Source: Pseudoxanthomonas sp. 3HH-4 (lineage in GTDB: Bacteria; Pseudomonadota; Gammaproteobacteria; Xanthomonadales; Xanthomonadaceae). From it: DNA of 64,000 nucleotides. Position 1 is the stretch's first letter. Each line of letters opens with the position of its first letter. Shown piece by piece: positions 44,458-54,157 of this stretch. Both the position numbers and the translations under genes were made by a program. Under the pieces are notes generated by a model. The model saw only the letters and a program-made list of their open reading frames with translations. It made no database searches and had not been told where the DNA came from. The stretch spans positions 124,001-188,000 of the forward strand of contig NZ_VFPB01000007.1 in assembly GCF_006716465.1 (NCBI RefSeq), given 5' to 3'.

Positions 44458-44531
44458 AAGGCTGGAGGGTTGCGCCGCGATCCAACCGACCAGGCGGAAA
44501 CATGCTCATCTGTAAAGACCGGGGCAGGCGG

Positions 44532-44812
44532 TCAACGCCGAAGATGTCCATGCATGCCATCTGCATGGCGCTCGAGCTGCTCCCAGACTTCGCCGCAACC
44601 CTCACCACACCGGTCCGGCGATAGCGCTCGCCCGGCTTCCGCGTTTCCAGCACGTGCGCTTCTGCATCGGGGAACGCGCGCACCTGCATCAGCCGTGGCG
44701 CCTGCCATTGCCCGCCACGGAGATCCAGCCCAGCTGCATGTTGTTCGCCAGCGCGCGCTTAATCGAAGCGACGTTTGCTCCAGGCACAACCGGTTCCGTA
44801 AACCACGTACAC
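44532..44812 (-). pseudogene. wrecked copy of the thioredoxin-like CAWS protein
   Basis: Read on the minus strand, VYVVYGTGCAWSKRRFD followed by a stop matches VYVVYSTDCAWSKRLFD of the protein at 8037-9158. After an internal deletion of about 200 codons, GGQWQAPRLMQVRAFPDAEA and ERYRRTGVV match its C-terminal segment. A frameshift then leads to EVWEQLERHADGMHGHLRR, which parallels RVWDQIVLYADDAVGYVPR. One stop, one large deletion and at least one frameshift make it non-functional. It sits alone between the sugar locus and ndvB. Confidence 0.82.
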
Positions 44813-45098
44813 GCGGATTGAGCGCGCCGTGAAGCGGCGTCGGCATCGCTGGATTGTTGGATATCAGCTCGCAGGGCATCAACTGAAGTTATGCATTTGG
44901 CGATGAATTCGTTCTCCAGTGGCGCATACGCAAGCTCCGATGTCCCCGGTTCCGAGTAGCGCGAACGGCCGGATCAAGACGCCAGGGGCGCCGCGCCGCA
45001 GCTTCAGCCTCACACGTTGATCTCCCCCTTCACGTCGGCATCCCGAGGCGCATGCAAGGATGGGTTCCACGTCGGTCGCCCGCCCCACAGGATTTCCG

Positions 45099-48000
45099 AT
45101 GCCCCAGGTCTGGAGGGTCTTCAGCCACTGGTTGCGCCTGCGTCGACGCTTGTGGCGCTGGCGTCGCGCGGCCACCAAGAAGCCCCTGGGTGCGGAAGCA
45201 CCTTTGCGCTCACAGCTGTTCAATGTCGAGCAGATGGAAATGCACGGCCGCGCGCTTGCGCGCGCGCACCGGATACACACGCGTCCGGGACCGGAGCGGC
45301 TGCTCGACCGCCTGGGCGAGAACGAAGGCCTGCTGGACGACGTCTGCGCACTGCTCACGCGGATGGTCCAGGACGACATGCGCATCACGCCGGCCGGCGA
45401 GTGGTTGCTGGACAACTACTACCTGGTGGAAGAACAGGTACTCACCGCGCGGCGGCATCTGCCCAAGGGCTACAGCCGCCAGCTTCCCTCGCTGAGCCAC
45501 GGTCCCTCATCCGGCCTGCCACGCGTCTACGACCTCTCGCAGGAAGCGATCGCGCATGGCGACGGCCGCATCGATGCGGACACCCTCAGCCGCTTCTTCG
45601 CGGCCTACCAGTCCATTACCCCATTGAAGCTCGGCGAGCTGTGGGCCATCCCGATCATGCTGCGGCTGGCACTGATCGACAATCTGCGCCGGATGGCGGT
45701 GCGCGTGATGCGCGATGGCGCCGACCACAGGTTGGCCAGCGAGTGGGCCGGGCAGCTCAACCGCACCGCAGCGGAGAGCCCCAAGGACGTCGTACTGGTG
45801 ATCGCCGACATGGCGCGCTCGGATCCACCGCTGACAGGTGCGTTCGTTTCCGAACTGATGCGCGGCCTGCAGGGGCGTGGCGGCGTGTCGTCCATGCCGA
45901 TCACCTGGCTTGAACAGTGGGTCGCCGACGGCGGCCAGCGCATCGAGGAACTGGTCCACCTGGAAAGCCAGCAGCAGGCGGCGGACCAGGTGTCCATCAG
46001 CAACAGCATCGGCAGCCTGCGCTTCCTGGCGAACATGGACTGGCGGGAGTTCGTGGAGGACATGAGCGTGGTCGAGCGCACCCTGCGCGAGGACCCGGCC
46101 CGCACCTATGCGCTGATGGATTTCAGCACGCGCGACAGCTATCGGCATGTGGTCGAGAAGATCGCCCGCCTGGCCGACGTCGGCGAGAAGGAGGTGGCGG
46201 ACATCGCCCTGCAACTGGCGCAGTCCGCCGCCGCGTCCGATCCGATGGGCTACCAGGCCCACGTCGGCTTCTATCTCGTGGATGACGGCGTTGCCCATAC
46301 ACAGGCAGCGGTGGCGGAGCTGCTCGCCGATGGGCGGCGCGTACGCCTGCGTCCGCGCCGCGTTCCCCTGCTGGCCTATCTGGCGCCCATCGCCGCGATC
46401 ATCGGACTGTTCACCTACGGTCTGCTGACGGCCGGATCCCCCATCCAGGGCGTGCCGGTCTGGCTGTTGACCGCACTCGCCCTGCTCGCTTTCAGCGAAC
46501 TGGGCATCGTCCTGGTGAACTGGGCGGCGACCTTGCTCGTACCGCCAAGGCCATTGCCCAGGATGGATTTCTCCAAAGGCATCCCGGCGACATCGCGCAC
46601 GCTGGTGGTGGTGCCCAGCATGCTGGGCAGTGCCGAAGGCGTGGACAGCCTGGTCGAGGCGCTGGAAGTGCGCTTCCTCGCCAATCGCGACCGCAACCTG
46701 CATTTCGCGCTGCTCACCGATTTCCTGGATGCGGACGATGCCTCGCTGCCGGGCGATGCCGCCCTCGTCGCGCGTGCGGCGGAACGGATCGAACAACTCA
46801 ACCGGCGCTATGCGCCGGAGCGGGCGGAGGATGGCGGCGGCGACCTGTTCTTCCTGTTCCACCGGCCACGCCAGTGGAATGCGCGCGAGCGGCGCTGGAT
46901 GGGCTACGAACGCAAGCGCGGCAAGCTGGCGGCCTTGAACCGGCTCCTGCGCGGTGGAAACACGGACGAGTTCCTGCAGGTGACCGGCAACACCGGCGTA
47001 CTGTCGCAGGTGCGCTACGTGATCACCCTGGACACGGACACGCGCTTGCCGCGCGATGCGGCGCGCGAGTTCGCCGGCACGTTGTCGCACCCGCTCAACC
47101 AGGCGGCATTCGACCAGCATCACCGCCGCGTCGTGCGCGGCTACGGCATCCTCCAGCCCAGCGTCGGCACCAGCCTCAGCGGCCGGCCGAACTCGCGCTA
47201 CGCGCGCATGTTCGGCAGCGAGCCCGGCATCGATCCGTACACGCGCACGGTCTCGGATGTGTATCAGGACCTGTTCGGCGAAGGTTCCTTCGTCGGCAAG
47301 GGCATCTACGACGTGGATGCGTTCGAGCACGCACTCGCCGACCGCTTCCCCGACAACCGCATCCTCAGCCATGACCTGCTCGAAGGCTGCTATGCGCGTG
47401 CCGGCCTGGTCAGCGACGTGCGGCTGTTCGAGGACTATCCGTCGCGCTACGCGGCCGATGTGAAACGGCGCTATCGCTGGATCCGCGGCGACTGGCAGTT
47501 GTTGCCATGGTTGCTGCCGTGGGTGCCGCGCCACGGGGGCGGGCGTGAGCGCAACCCGCTGTCGTGGCTGTCGCGCGGCAAGCTGCTCGACAACCTGCGC
47601 CGGAGCCTGGTCCCGGCGGCAACCACGGTGCTGCTGGTGCTGGGCTGGCTGTTCTCGCCCGATCCCCTCGTGTGGACGGCATGGTTGCTGAGTCTCTGGG
47701 CGCTGCCCGTGCTGGTTCCCGCACTCCGCGATGTCTTCGCCATCCCGGTGGACATGCCGCTGGAAACGCATCTGCTGCAGGTGGGCCGATCGAGCCTGCG
47801 GCAACTGCTGCGCGCCGCGGTGAACGTAGCCTGCCTGCCTTACGAAGCCTTCTTCAGCCTGGGCGCCATCGTACGCACGCTGTGGCGTCTGCTGGTCACG
47901 CGCAGGCATCTGCTGCAGTGGAATCCGTCCAGCGAGGTGGAGCGCAGCCTGGGCAGCGGCATCAAGGCCGAACTACTGAGCATGGCGCCAGCCCCCCTGA

Positions 48001-51000
48001 TCGCCGCCGCCATCGCCGCGTTGCTGGCGTTGAAGCAGCCGACGGCGCTGTGGGTCGCAGCCCCTCTGCTGGCGCTCTGGCTGGTGTCGCCGGCCATCAT
48101 GGCGTGGCTGGGGCGCCCGCCCGGCCAGCGCGACGGGAAGCTGTCCGCCACGCAGCTGGCGTTCCTCGGCAAGCTGTCGCGCCGCACCTGGGCGTTCTTC
48201 GAGACCTATGTGCGCGCGGAGGATCACTGGCTCCCGCCCGACAACGTGCAGGAGCATCCCACGCTGGTGGTGGCGCGGCGCACGTCACCCACCAACATTG
48301 GACTGTCGCTGCTGGCCAACCTGGCCGCCCACGATTTGGGCTACCTGCAGACCGGCGGCGTGATGGCGCGCACTCGCCTGGTGTTCGACACGCTGGATGC
48401 ACTGCCACGCCATCGCGGGCACTTCTACAACTGGTACGACACCGCGACGCTGCAGCCCCTGCCGCCGGCGTACATTTCCACCGTCGACAGCGGCAACCTG
48501 GCAGGCCACCTGCTGACGCTGCGCCAGGGCCTGCTGGCCCTGGTCGACGCGCCCGTGCTGGCACCCAGTACGCTCACCGGACTGGCCGATACGCTGGCCG
48601 TGCTGGAAGACGCCCGCCAGGGCGTGCGTGCGGAAGGCGACACGCTGTCTGGTGCACTGGATGCATTCCGTACGTCACTGGCGCAGGCGCAACGGGAACC
48701 GCCCGCGACCGTCGAGGACGCCGAACGCGCGCTGGCCCGGCTGGCGGCGCATGCCGATGACATCGCGCTGGCATGGCCCACGCCCGACACCGACGGTGGA
48801 CATCCCCACCATTGGCCGACGGCACTGGTCGAGGGCTGCCGGTCCGCGCATGCTGAGCTGCAGTTCCTGCTTCCCGACGCCGCTGCCCGCGATGGCCAGC
48901 GCATTCCGACCTTGCGCGAGCTGCAGGACGGATCGGCCAGCCCGCTGGCAGGCCGGCGCGCGCGCGAACGGATTCACCAGCTGGAACGCCTGGCGCATAT
49001 CGCCGGGCAGTTCTCGCTGATGGAATACGACTTCCTCTACGACCGCGCGCGCCATCTGCTCGTGATCGGCTACAACCTGGACGAGCACCGTCTCGACAGC
49101 GGTTTCTACGACCTGCTGGCGTCGGAGGCGCGCCTGTGCAGTTTCGTCGCGATCGCGCAGGGCCAGCTACCTCAGGAAAGCTGGTTCGCGCTGGGCCGCC
49201 TGCTGACCGAGGTCAACGGCGACGCCACACTGCTGTCGTGGAGCGGCTCGATGTTCGAGTACCTGATGCCGCAGCTGGTCATGCCCAGCTACCCGGACAC
49301 GCTGCTGGACCAGACGTCGCGACATGCCGTGGACGCGCAGATCGCGCACGGTGCACGGCATGACGTGCCGTGGGGCATCTCCGAGTCGGGCTACAACACC
49401 GTCGACGCCCGCATGAACTACCAGTACCGCGCGTTCGGCGTGCCGGGGCTGGGCCTGAAGCGGGGGCTGGGCCAGGACCTGGTCATCGCGCCGTACGCCA
49501 GCATGATGGCGTTGATGGTGGCGCCGGAAGCCGCGTGCCAGAACCTGCAGCGGCTCGATGCGCTGGGGTTCGGTGGACACTTCGGCCTGTACGAAGCCAT
49601 CGACTACACGCCGGCCCGCGTGCCGCCCGGACAGGAATGCGTGGTGGTGCGTTCGTTCATGGCCCATCACCAGGGCATGGGCTTCCTTTCGCTCGTCCAC
49701 CTGCTGCGCCAGCAGCCGATGCAGCGGCGCTTCGTCGCCGATGCCGAGTTCCAGGCCACCCTGCTGTTGCTGCAGGAACGCATCCCGCATACGGGCGTGT
49801 TCCATCCGCACGAGGCTGAAACGCTCGGCACGCGCGCCGCGCCGACCGAGTCGGAAACCCAGTTGCGCATCTTCCGCGACCCGGGTGCCTCGCGCCCCGC
49901 CGTGCAGTTGCTCTCCAACGGGCGCTACCACGGCCTGCTGACCAGCGCCGGCGGCGGGTACAGCCGCCATCGCGACATGGCGGTCACGCGCTGGCGCGAG
50001 GACGGCACGCGCGACAACTGGGGCAGCTTCTGCTACCTGCGCGACGTTGAGAGCAGCGAGTACTGGTCCACCTCGCTGCAACCCACCTGCGTGCCGGTCG
50101 ACCAGTACGAAGCGATCTTCTCCGATGCCAAGGCCGAGTTCCGCGGACGCAAGCGCGGCTACGAAAGCCATCTGGAGATCGCCATCTCCGCAGAGGACGA
50201 CATCGAACTGCGCCGGTTGCGCCTGAGCAACCGGAGCCGGCGCACGCGCACCATCGAGATCACCACGTATGCCGAAGTGGTGCTGGCGCCGGGCATTGCC
50301 GACGAACTGCACCCGGCCTTCAGCAACCTGTTCGTGCAGTCGGAAATCGTGCGCGAGAAGCAGGCGTTGCTGTGCACGCGCCGGCCGCGCGCGCACGATG
50401 AAGTGCCGCCGTGGATGTTCCACCTGGTGGCGGTGCACGATGCCGACATCGGCACGATCTCGTACGAGACCGACCGCGCACGCTTCCTGGGCCGTGGCAA
50501 CACGCCGCGCTCGCCGCATGCGCTCACCGACCAGGAGGCGCTTTCGGACAGCGAAGGCTCGGTACTGGATCCCATCGTGGCGATCCGCTGCCGGATCGAA
50601 CTCCTGCCGGGGCAGACCGCGTTGATCGACATGGTCCAGGGCGTGGGCCTGGACCGCGATGCATGCACCGACCTGATCGACAAGTACCGGGACCGCCGCC
50701 TGGCCGACCGCGTCTTCGACCTGGCCTGGACCCACAGCCAGGTGGTCAGGCGTCAGATCAACGCCTCCCAGGCCGACGCGCAGCTCTACGAGCGACTGGC
50801 CGGCCTCATCGTGTACGCGCATCCGCTGTTGCGCGCCGATCCCGACGTGCTGCTGCAGAACCAGCGCGGCCAGTCCGGCCTGTGGGGCCATGCGATCTCC
50901 GGCGACCTGCCCATCGTGCTGCTGCAGATTTCCGATGCCGACAACATCGGCCTGGTCCGCCAGATGGTGCAGGCGCACGCCTATTGGCGCCTGAAGGGCC

Positions 51001-53801
51001 TGCGCGCGGACCTGGTGATCTGGAACGAGAGCCAGGCCGGCTATCGCCAGCAGTTGCAGGACCAGATCCTGGGCATGATCTCGGCCGATCCGGAGGCGAA
51101 CGTACTGGATCGACCGGGTGGCATCTTCGTGCGCCCCGTCCACCAGATGTCGCAGGAGGACCGCATCCTGCTGCAATCGGTGGCGCGGGTGATCGTCAGC
51201 GACCAGTCGGGCTCGCTGGCAGCCCAGATCGGCCGTCGCGAACCGGTCGAACGCCTGATGCCGGCACTGTTGGCCGAGGGCCCGCGGGAAGAGCGCGCAG
51301 CGCTCTCGGAACTGGAAGCCTCTACCGGACTGCCCCCGCGCGCCGATGTCGACGAAGGCGACGATGCGTGGCCATTCGAAGCGGTGGCCACCGCATTCCT
51401 CCAAGACAACGGCACCGGCGCGTTCGCTGCCGATGGACGCGAGTACGTGATCGTCACGCGCGAAGGCAGCCCGACACCGGCACCGTGGTCCAACGTACTC
51501 GCCAACGACCGGTTTGGCACGGTCGTCAGCGAAAGCATGGCCGGCTACACGTGGTTCGAGAATGCCCACGAATTCCGCCTCACGCCGTGGCACAACGACC
51601 CGGTCGCCGACTGTGGTGGCGAGGCGTTCTACCTGCGCGACGAGGACACCGGGCATGTGTGGTCGCCGCTGCCGCTGCCATGCCGGGGACGCGGTGCATA
51701 CCGCACGCGCCATGGCTTCGGCTACAGCGTGTACGAGCATGTCGAGGACGGCATCGCCAGCGAATTGTGGGTGTACGTGGCGGTCGAGGATGCGGTCAAG
51801 TACTCGGTGCTGAAGGTGCGCAACCTGTCGGGCCGCGCACGCCGGCTTTCCGCGACCGGTTACGTGGAATGGGTGCTGGGCGACCTGCGCGTGAAGTCGC
51901 AGATGCACGTCATCACCGAGCAGGATGCCGGCAGCGGCGTACTGACGGCACGCAACCCGTACAACACGGAGTTCGGTGGCCGGGTCGCCTTTTTCGACAC
52001 CGATGCCAGTGGCTGCAGCTTCACCGGCGACCGCACGGAGTTCCTCGGACGCAACGGCGGCATGGGCGCTCCGGCGGCGATGCAGCGCGAACGCCTGTCC
52101 GGCCGCCTGGGCGTGGGGCTCGATCCTTGCGCCGCCATCCAGGTGCCTTTCACCCTGCTCGATGGCGAAGCGTCGGAGACGGTGTTCCGGCTGGGCATGG
52201 GCAAGGACCACGAGGAAACCCTGCAGCTGGCGCGGCGCGTGCAGGGCGTGCAGCGCGCGCACGATGCCCTGGATGCCGTGCGTATCCAGTGGCGCGGGCT
52301 GCTCACCTCAGTGCAGGTCAGCACGCCCGATCCCAGCGTGGATGCACTGGTGAATGGCTGGCTGATGTACCAGACCCTCGCATGCCGCTATGTGGCCCGC
52401 AGCGGCTACTACCAGTCCGGTGGCGCGTTTGGCTTCCGCGACCAGTTGCAGGACACCATGGCGACGTTGCACGCCAGGCCCGCGTTGACCCGCGCGCACC
52501 TTTTGCTGTGCGCCGCCCACCAGTTCCCGCAGGGCGATGTGCTGCATTGGTGGCATCCCCCGCAGGGACGCGGCGTGCGGACACGCTGTTCGGACGACTA
52601 TCTGTGGCTGCCGTTCGCGACCTGCCGCTACCTGGAAGTGACGGGCGATGCCAGCGTGCTGGACGAGGACGTGGGCTTCGTCGACGGACGCCCGGTCAAT
52701 CCCGATGAGGAGTCCTATTACGACATGCCGGCGACGTCGTACCTGCGGCAGTCGTTCTACCGGCATTGCGTGCTGGCGCTCCGTCGTGGCTGCAGCCTGC
52801 TCGGCGAGCGCGGCCTGCCCCTGATCGCGACCGGCGACTGGAACGATGGCATGAACCGCGTCGGCGAAGCGGGACGTGGCGAAAGCGTATGGCTGGGCTT
52901 CTTCCTGTACGACACGCTGCAGCGCTTCATCGCCGTTGCGCGCCTGCGCGGCGATGAGGCATTCGCCGACGAATGCGCGGAGCACGCCGAGCGCCTGCGC
53001 ACGAACCTGGAAGCGCATGCCTGGGACGGCGAGTGGTACCGACGGGCCTGGTTCGACGATGGCACGCCACTGGGCTCGCGCCAGAGCGATGAATGCAGGA
53101 TCGATTCGATCTCGCAGAGCTGGTCGGTCCTGTCGGGTGCGGCGGATGCGGCCCGCGCCACGCAGGCCATGGCGTCGCTGGACCGCCACCTGGTGAAACG
53201 CGAGGCGGGCCTGATCCAACTGCTCGACCCTCCCTTCGACAAGACGCCCAAGGATCCCGGCTACATCCGCGGCTACGTGCCGGGCGTGCGCGAGAACGGC
53301 GGCCAGTACACCCACGCTGCGGTGTGGGCCGCGATGGCGTTCGCGCGCCAGGGCGACACGGAGCGCGCATGGGAACTGGCGCGCATGATCAATCCCATCA
53401 ACCACGCGCAGGATCCCGCCTCGACCGCCGTCTACAAGGTGGAGCCGTACGTGCTGGCCGCCGATGTGTATGGCGTGGCGCCGCATGTGGGCCGCGGCGG
53501 CTGGACCTGGTACACCGGTTCCGCCGGCTGGATGTACCGCCTGCTGACCGAGTCGCTGCTGGGACTGCAGCGCATCGGTGGCGAGCTCGCACTCGCGCCC
53601 TGCCTGCCGCGCGACTGGCCGGCGTACGAACTTCGCTACCGCTTCGGGAGCAGCCTGTACATCATCTCCGTGCAGCAGGTCGATACCGGCACGGCGACGT
53701 TGCGGGTGGACGGCGAGGAGCAGTCCGGTATCCGGTTCGCGCTGGTGGACGACGGCAGCATGCATCGCGTGGAGGCGCGCTGGCCGCGCGCACCGGCATG
53801 A
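45099..53801 (+). CDS. ndvB: cyclic beta-1,2-glucan synthase, NdvB/ChvB type
   Basis: About 2900 residues. A helical N-terminal region is followed by transmembrane helices near 423-485. The GT84 glycosyltransferase domain spans about 500-800 (VVVPSMLGSAEGVDSLVEAL; TLDTDTRLPRD; RWIRGDWQLLPW). More membrane helices lie at about 830-1005. A glucoamylase-like domain follows (NIGLSLLANLAAHDLGYL; GQDLVIAPYASMMAL; MAHHQGMGFLS). The C-terminus carries GH94-type phosphorylase modules with two beta-sandwich parts and the catalytic GDWNDGMN near 2580. This is the full ChvB/NdvB architecture, which polymerises UDP-glucose, trims and cyclises the beta-1,2-glucan that is then exported to the periplasm. ATG at 45099 has CAGGA at good spacing; ATG at 45060 is an alternative. 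Confidence 0.93.
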   Translation: MPQVWRVFSHWLRLRRRLWRWRRAATKKPLGAEAPLRSQLFNVEQMEMHGRALARAHRIHTRPGPERLLDRLGENEGLLDDVCALLTRMVQDDMRITPAGEWLLDNYYLVEEQVLTARRHLPKGYSRQLPSLSHGPSSGLPRVYDLSQEAIAHGDGRIDADTLSRFFAAYQSITPLKLGELWAIPIMLRLALIDNLRRMAVRVMRDGADHRLASEWAGQLNRTAAESPKDVVLVIADMARSDPPLTGAFVSELMRGLQGRGGVSSMPITWLEQWVADGGQRIEELVHLESQQQAADQVSISNSIGSLRFLANMDWREFVEDMSVVERTLREDPARTYALMDFSTRDSYRHVVEKIARLADVGEKEVADIALQLAQSAAASDPMGYQAHVGFYLVDDGVAHTQAAVAELLADGRRVRLRPRRVPLLAYLAPIAAIIGLFTYGLLTAGSPIQGVPVWLLTALALLAFSELGIVLVNWAATLLVPPRPLPRMDFSKGIPATSRTLVVVPSMLGSAEGVDSLVEALEVRFLANRDRNLHFALLTDFLDADDASLPGDAALVARAAERIEQLNRRYAPERAEDGGGDLFFLFHRPRQWNARERRWMGYERKRGKLAALNRLLRGGNTDEFLQVTGNTGVLSQVRYVITLDTDTRLPRDAAREFAGTLSHPLNQAAFDQHHRRVVRGYGILQPSVGTSLSGRPNSRYARMFGSEPGIDPYTRTVSDVYQDLFGEGSFVGKGIYDVDAFEHALADRFPDNRILSHDLLEGCYARAGLVSDVRLFEDYPSRYAADVKRRYRWIRGDWQLLPWLLPWVPRHGGGRERNPLSWLSRGKLLDNLRRSLVPAATTVLLVLGWLFSPDPLVWTAWLLSLWALPVLVPALRDVFAIPVDMPLETHLLQVGRSSLRQLLRAAVNVACLPYEAFFSLGAIVRTLWRLLVTRRHLLQWNPSSEVERSLGSGIKAELLSMAPAPLIAAAIAALLALKQPTALWVAAPLLALWLVSPAIMAWLGRPPGQRDGKLSATQLAFLGKLSRRTWAFFETYVRAEDHWLPPDNVQEHPTLVVARRTSPTNIGLSLLANLAAHDLGYLQTGGVMARTRLVFDTLDALPRHRGHFYNWYDTATLQPLPPAYISTVDSGNLAGHLLTLRQGLLALVDAPVLAPSTLTGLADTLAVLEDARQGVRAEGDTLSGALDAFRTSLAQAQREPPATVEDAERALARLAAHADDIALAWPTPDTDGGHPHHWPTALVEGCRSAHAELQFLLPDAAARDGQRIPTLRELQDGSASPLAGRRARERIHQLERLAHIAGQFSLMEYDFLYDRARHLLVIGYNLDEHRLDSGFYDLLASEARLCSFVAIAQGQLPQESWFALGRLLTEVNGDATLLSWSGSMFEYLMPQLVMPSYPDTLLDQTSRHAVDAQIAHGARHDVPWGISESGYNTVDARMNYQYRAFGVPGLGLKRGLGQDLVIAPYASMMALMVAPEAACQNLQRLDALGFGGHFGLYEAIDYTPARVPPGQECVVVRSFMAHHQGMGFLSLVHLLRQQPMQRRFVADAEFQATLLLLQERIPHTGVFHPHEAETLGTRAAPTESETQLRIFRDPGASRPAVQLLSNGRYHGLLTSAGGGYSRHRDMAVTRWREDGTRDNWGSFCYLRDVESSEYWSTSLQPTCVPVDQYEAIFSDAKAEFRGRKRGYESHLEIAISAEDDIELRRLRLSNRSRRTRTIEITTYAEVVLAPGIADELHPAFSNLFVQSEIVREKQALLCTRRPRAHDEVPPWMFHLVAVHDADIGTISYETDRARFLGRGNTPRSPHALTDQEALSDSEGSVLDPIVAIRCRIELLPGQTALIDMVQGVGLDRDACTDLIDKYRDRRLADRVFDLAWTHSQVVRRQINASQADAQLYERLAGLIVYAHPLLRADPDVLLQNQRGQSGLWGHAISGDLPIVLLQISDADNIGLVRQMVQAHAYWRLKGLRADLVIWNESQAGYRQQLQDQILGMISADPEANVLDRPGGIFVRPVHQMSQEDRILLQSVARVIVSDQSGSLAAQIGRREPVERLMPALLAEGPREERAALSELEASTGLPPRADVDEGDDAWPFEAVATAFLQDNGTGAFAADGREYVIVTREGSPTPAPWSNVLANDRFGTVVSESMAGYTWFENAHEFRLTPWHNDPVADCGGEAFYLRDEDTGHVWSPLPLPCRGRGAYRTRHGFGYSVYEHVEDGIASELWVYVAVEDAVKYSVLKVRNLSGRARRLSATGYVEWVLGDLRVKSQMHVITEQDAGSGVLTARNPYNTEFGGRVAFFDTDASGCSFTGDRTEFLGRNGGMGAPAAMQRERLSGRLGVGLDPCAAIQVPFTLLDGEASETVFRLGMGKDHEETLQLARRVQGVQRAHDALDAVRIQWRGLLTSVQVSTPDPSVDALVNGWLMYQTLACRYVARSGYYQSGGAFGFRDQLQDTMATLHARPALTRAHLLLCAAHQFPQGDVLHWWHPPQGRGVRTRCSDDYLWLPFATCRYLEVTGDASVLDEDVGFVDGRPVNPDEESYYDMPATSYLRQSFYRHCVLALRRGCSLLGERGLPLIATGDWNDGMNRVGEAGRGESVWLGFFLYDTLQRFIAVARLRGDEAFADECAEHAERLRTNLEAHAWDGEWYRRAWFDDGTPLGSRQSDECRIDSISQSWSVLSGAADAARATQAMASLDRHLVKREAGLIQLLDPPFDKTPKDPGYIRGYVPGVRENGGQYTHAAVWAAMAFARQGDTERAWELARMINPINHAQDPASTAVYKVEPYVLAADVYGVAPHVGRGGWTWYTGSAGWMYRLLTESLLGLQRIGGELALAPCLPRDWPAYELRYRFGSSLYIISVQQVDTGTATLRVDGEEQSGIRFALVDDGSMHRVEARWPRAPA

Positions 53802-54073
53802 AATCGCGCGCGCAACTCGACGCGGACCTGGATCGCCTGGCGGCAATGCTGCCGCCCTGGCTGCAGCACCTCCGCCACGAGGCGCAGTTCTGGCCGCAGT
53901 TCGAAGCGTTGGCGCTGGACATCCTGGGCGACGCCGCCGACCAGGATCGCGATCATGTGCAGCAGCGTCTGGATGCGATGCTTGCCGCACACGGCAAAGC
54001 GACGCCCGGCCGGGACGCACGCGGAACATCGCCGCGGGAAGGGATGCGGGAGGCGCAACGGCGCGAACGCTGA
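53798..54073 (+). CDS. small hypothetical protein overlapping ndvB
   Basis: 91 residues, start ATG overlapping the ndvB stop (ATGA at 53798-53801), so it is probably translated by coupling. The first 60 residues are predicted helical and amphipathic (RAQLDADLDRLAAMLPPWL; FEALALDILGD). The last 25 are basic and disordered. No signal peptide or known domain. The tight coupling suggests a role linked to glucan synthesis, but nothing in the sequence states it. Confidence 0.65.
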   Translation: MKSRAQLDADLDRLAAMLPPWLQHLRHEAQFWPQFEALALDILGDAADQDRDHVQQRLDAMLAAHGKATPGRDARGTSPREGMREAQRRER

Positions 54074-54157
54074 CGACGCCCGTGCCTGTCGCCAATGCGT
54101 GGCATCGTGCGGCAGCGGCTGCGACACTGTGCGCCCCACGGTCGCGGAACCCCTGCC

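Noticed and set aside
45507-47909. 800-codon open frame opposite ndvB, and another of 1031 codons at 49167-52262
   Set aside because: They lie antisense to a clear multi-domain enzyme, have no recognisable motifs and arise from GC-rich third positions.
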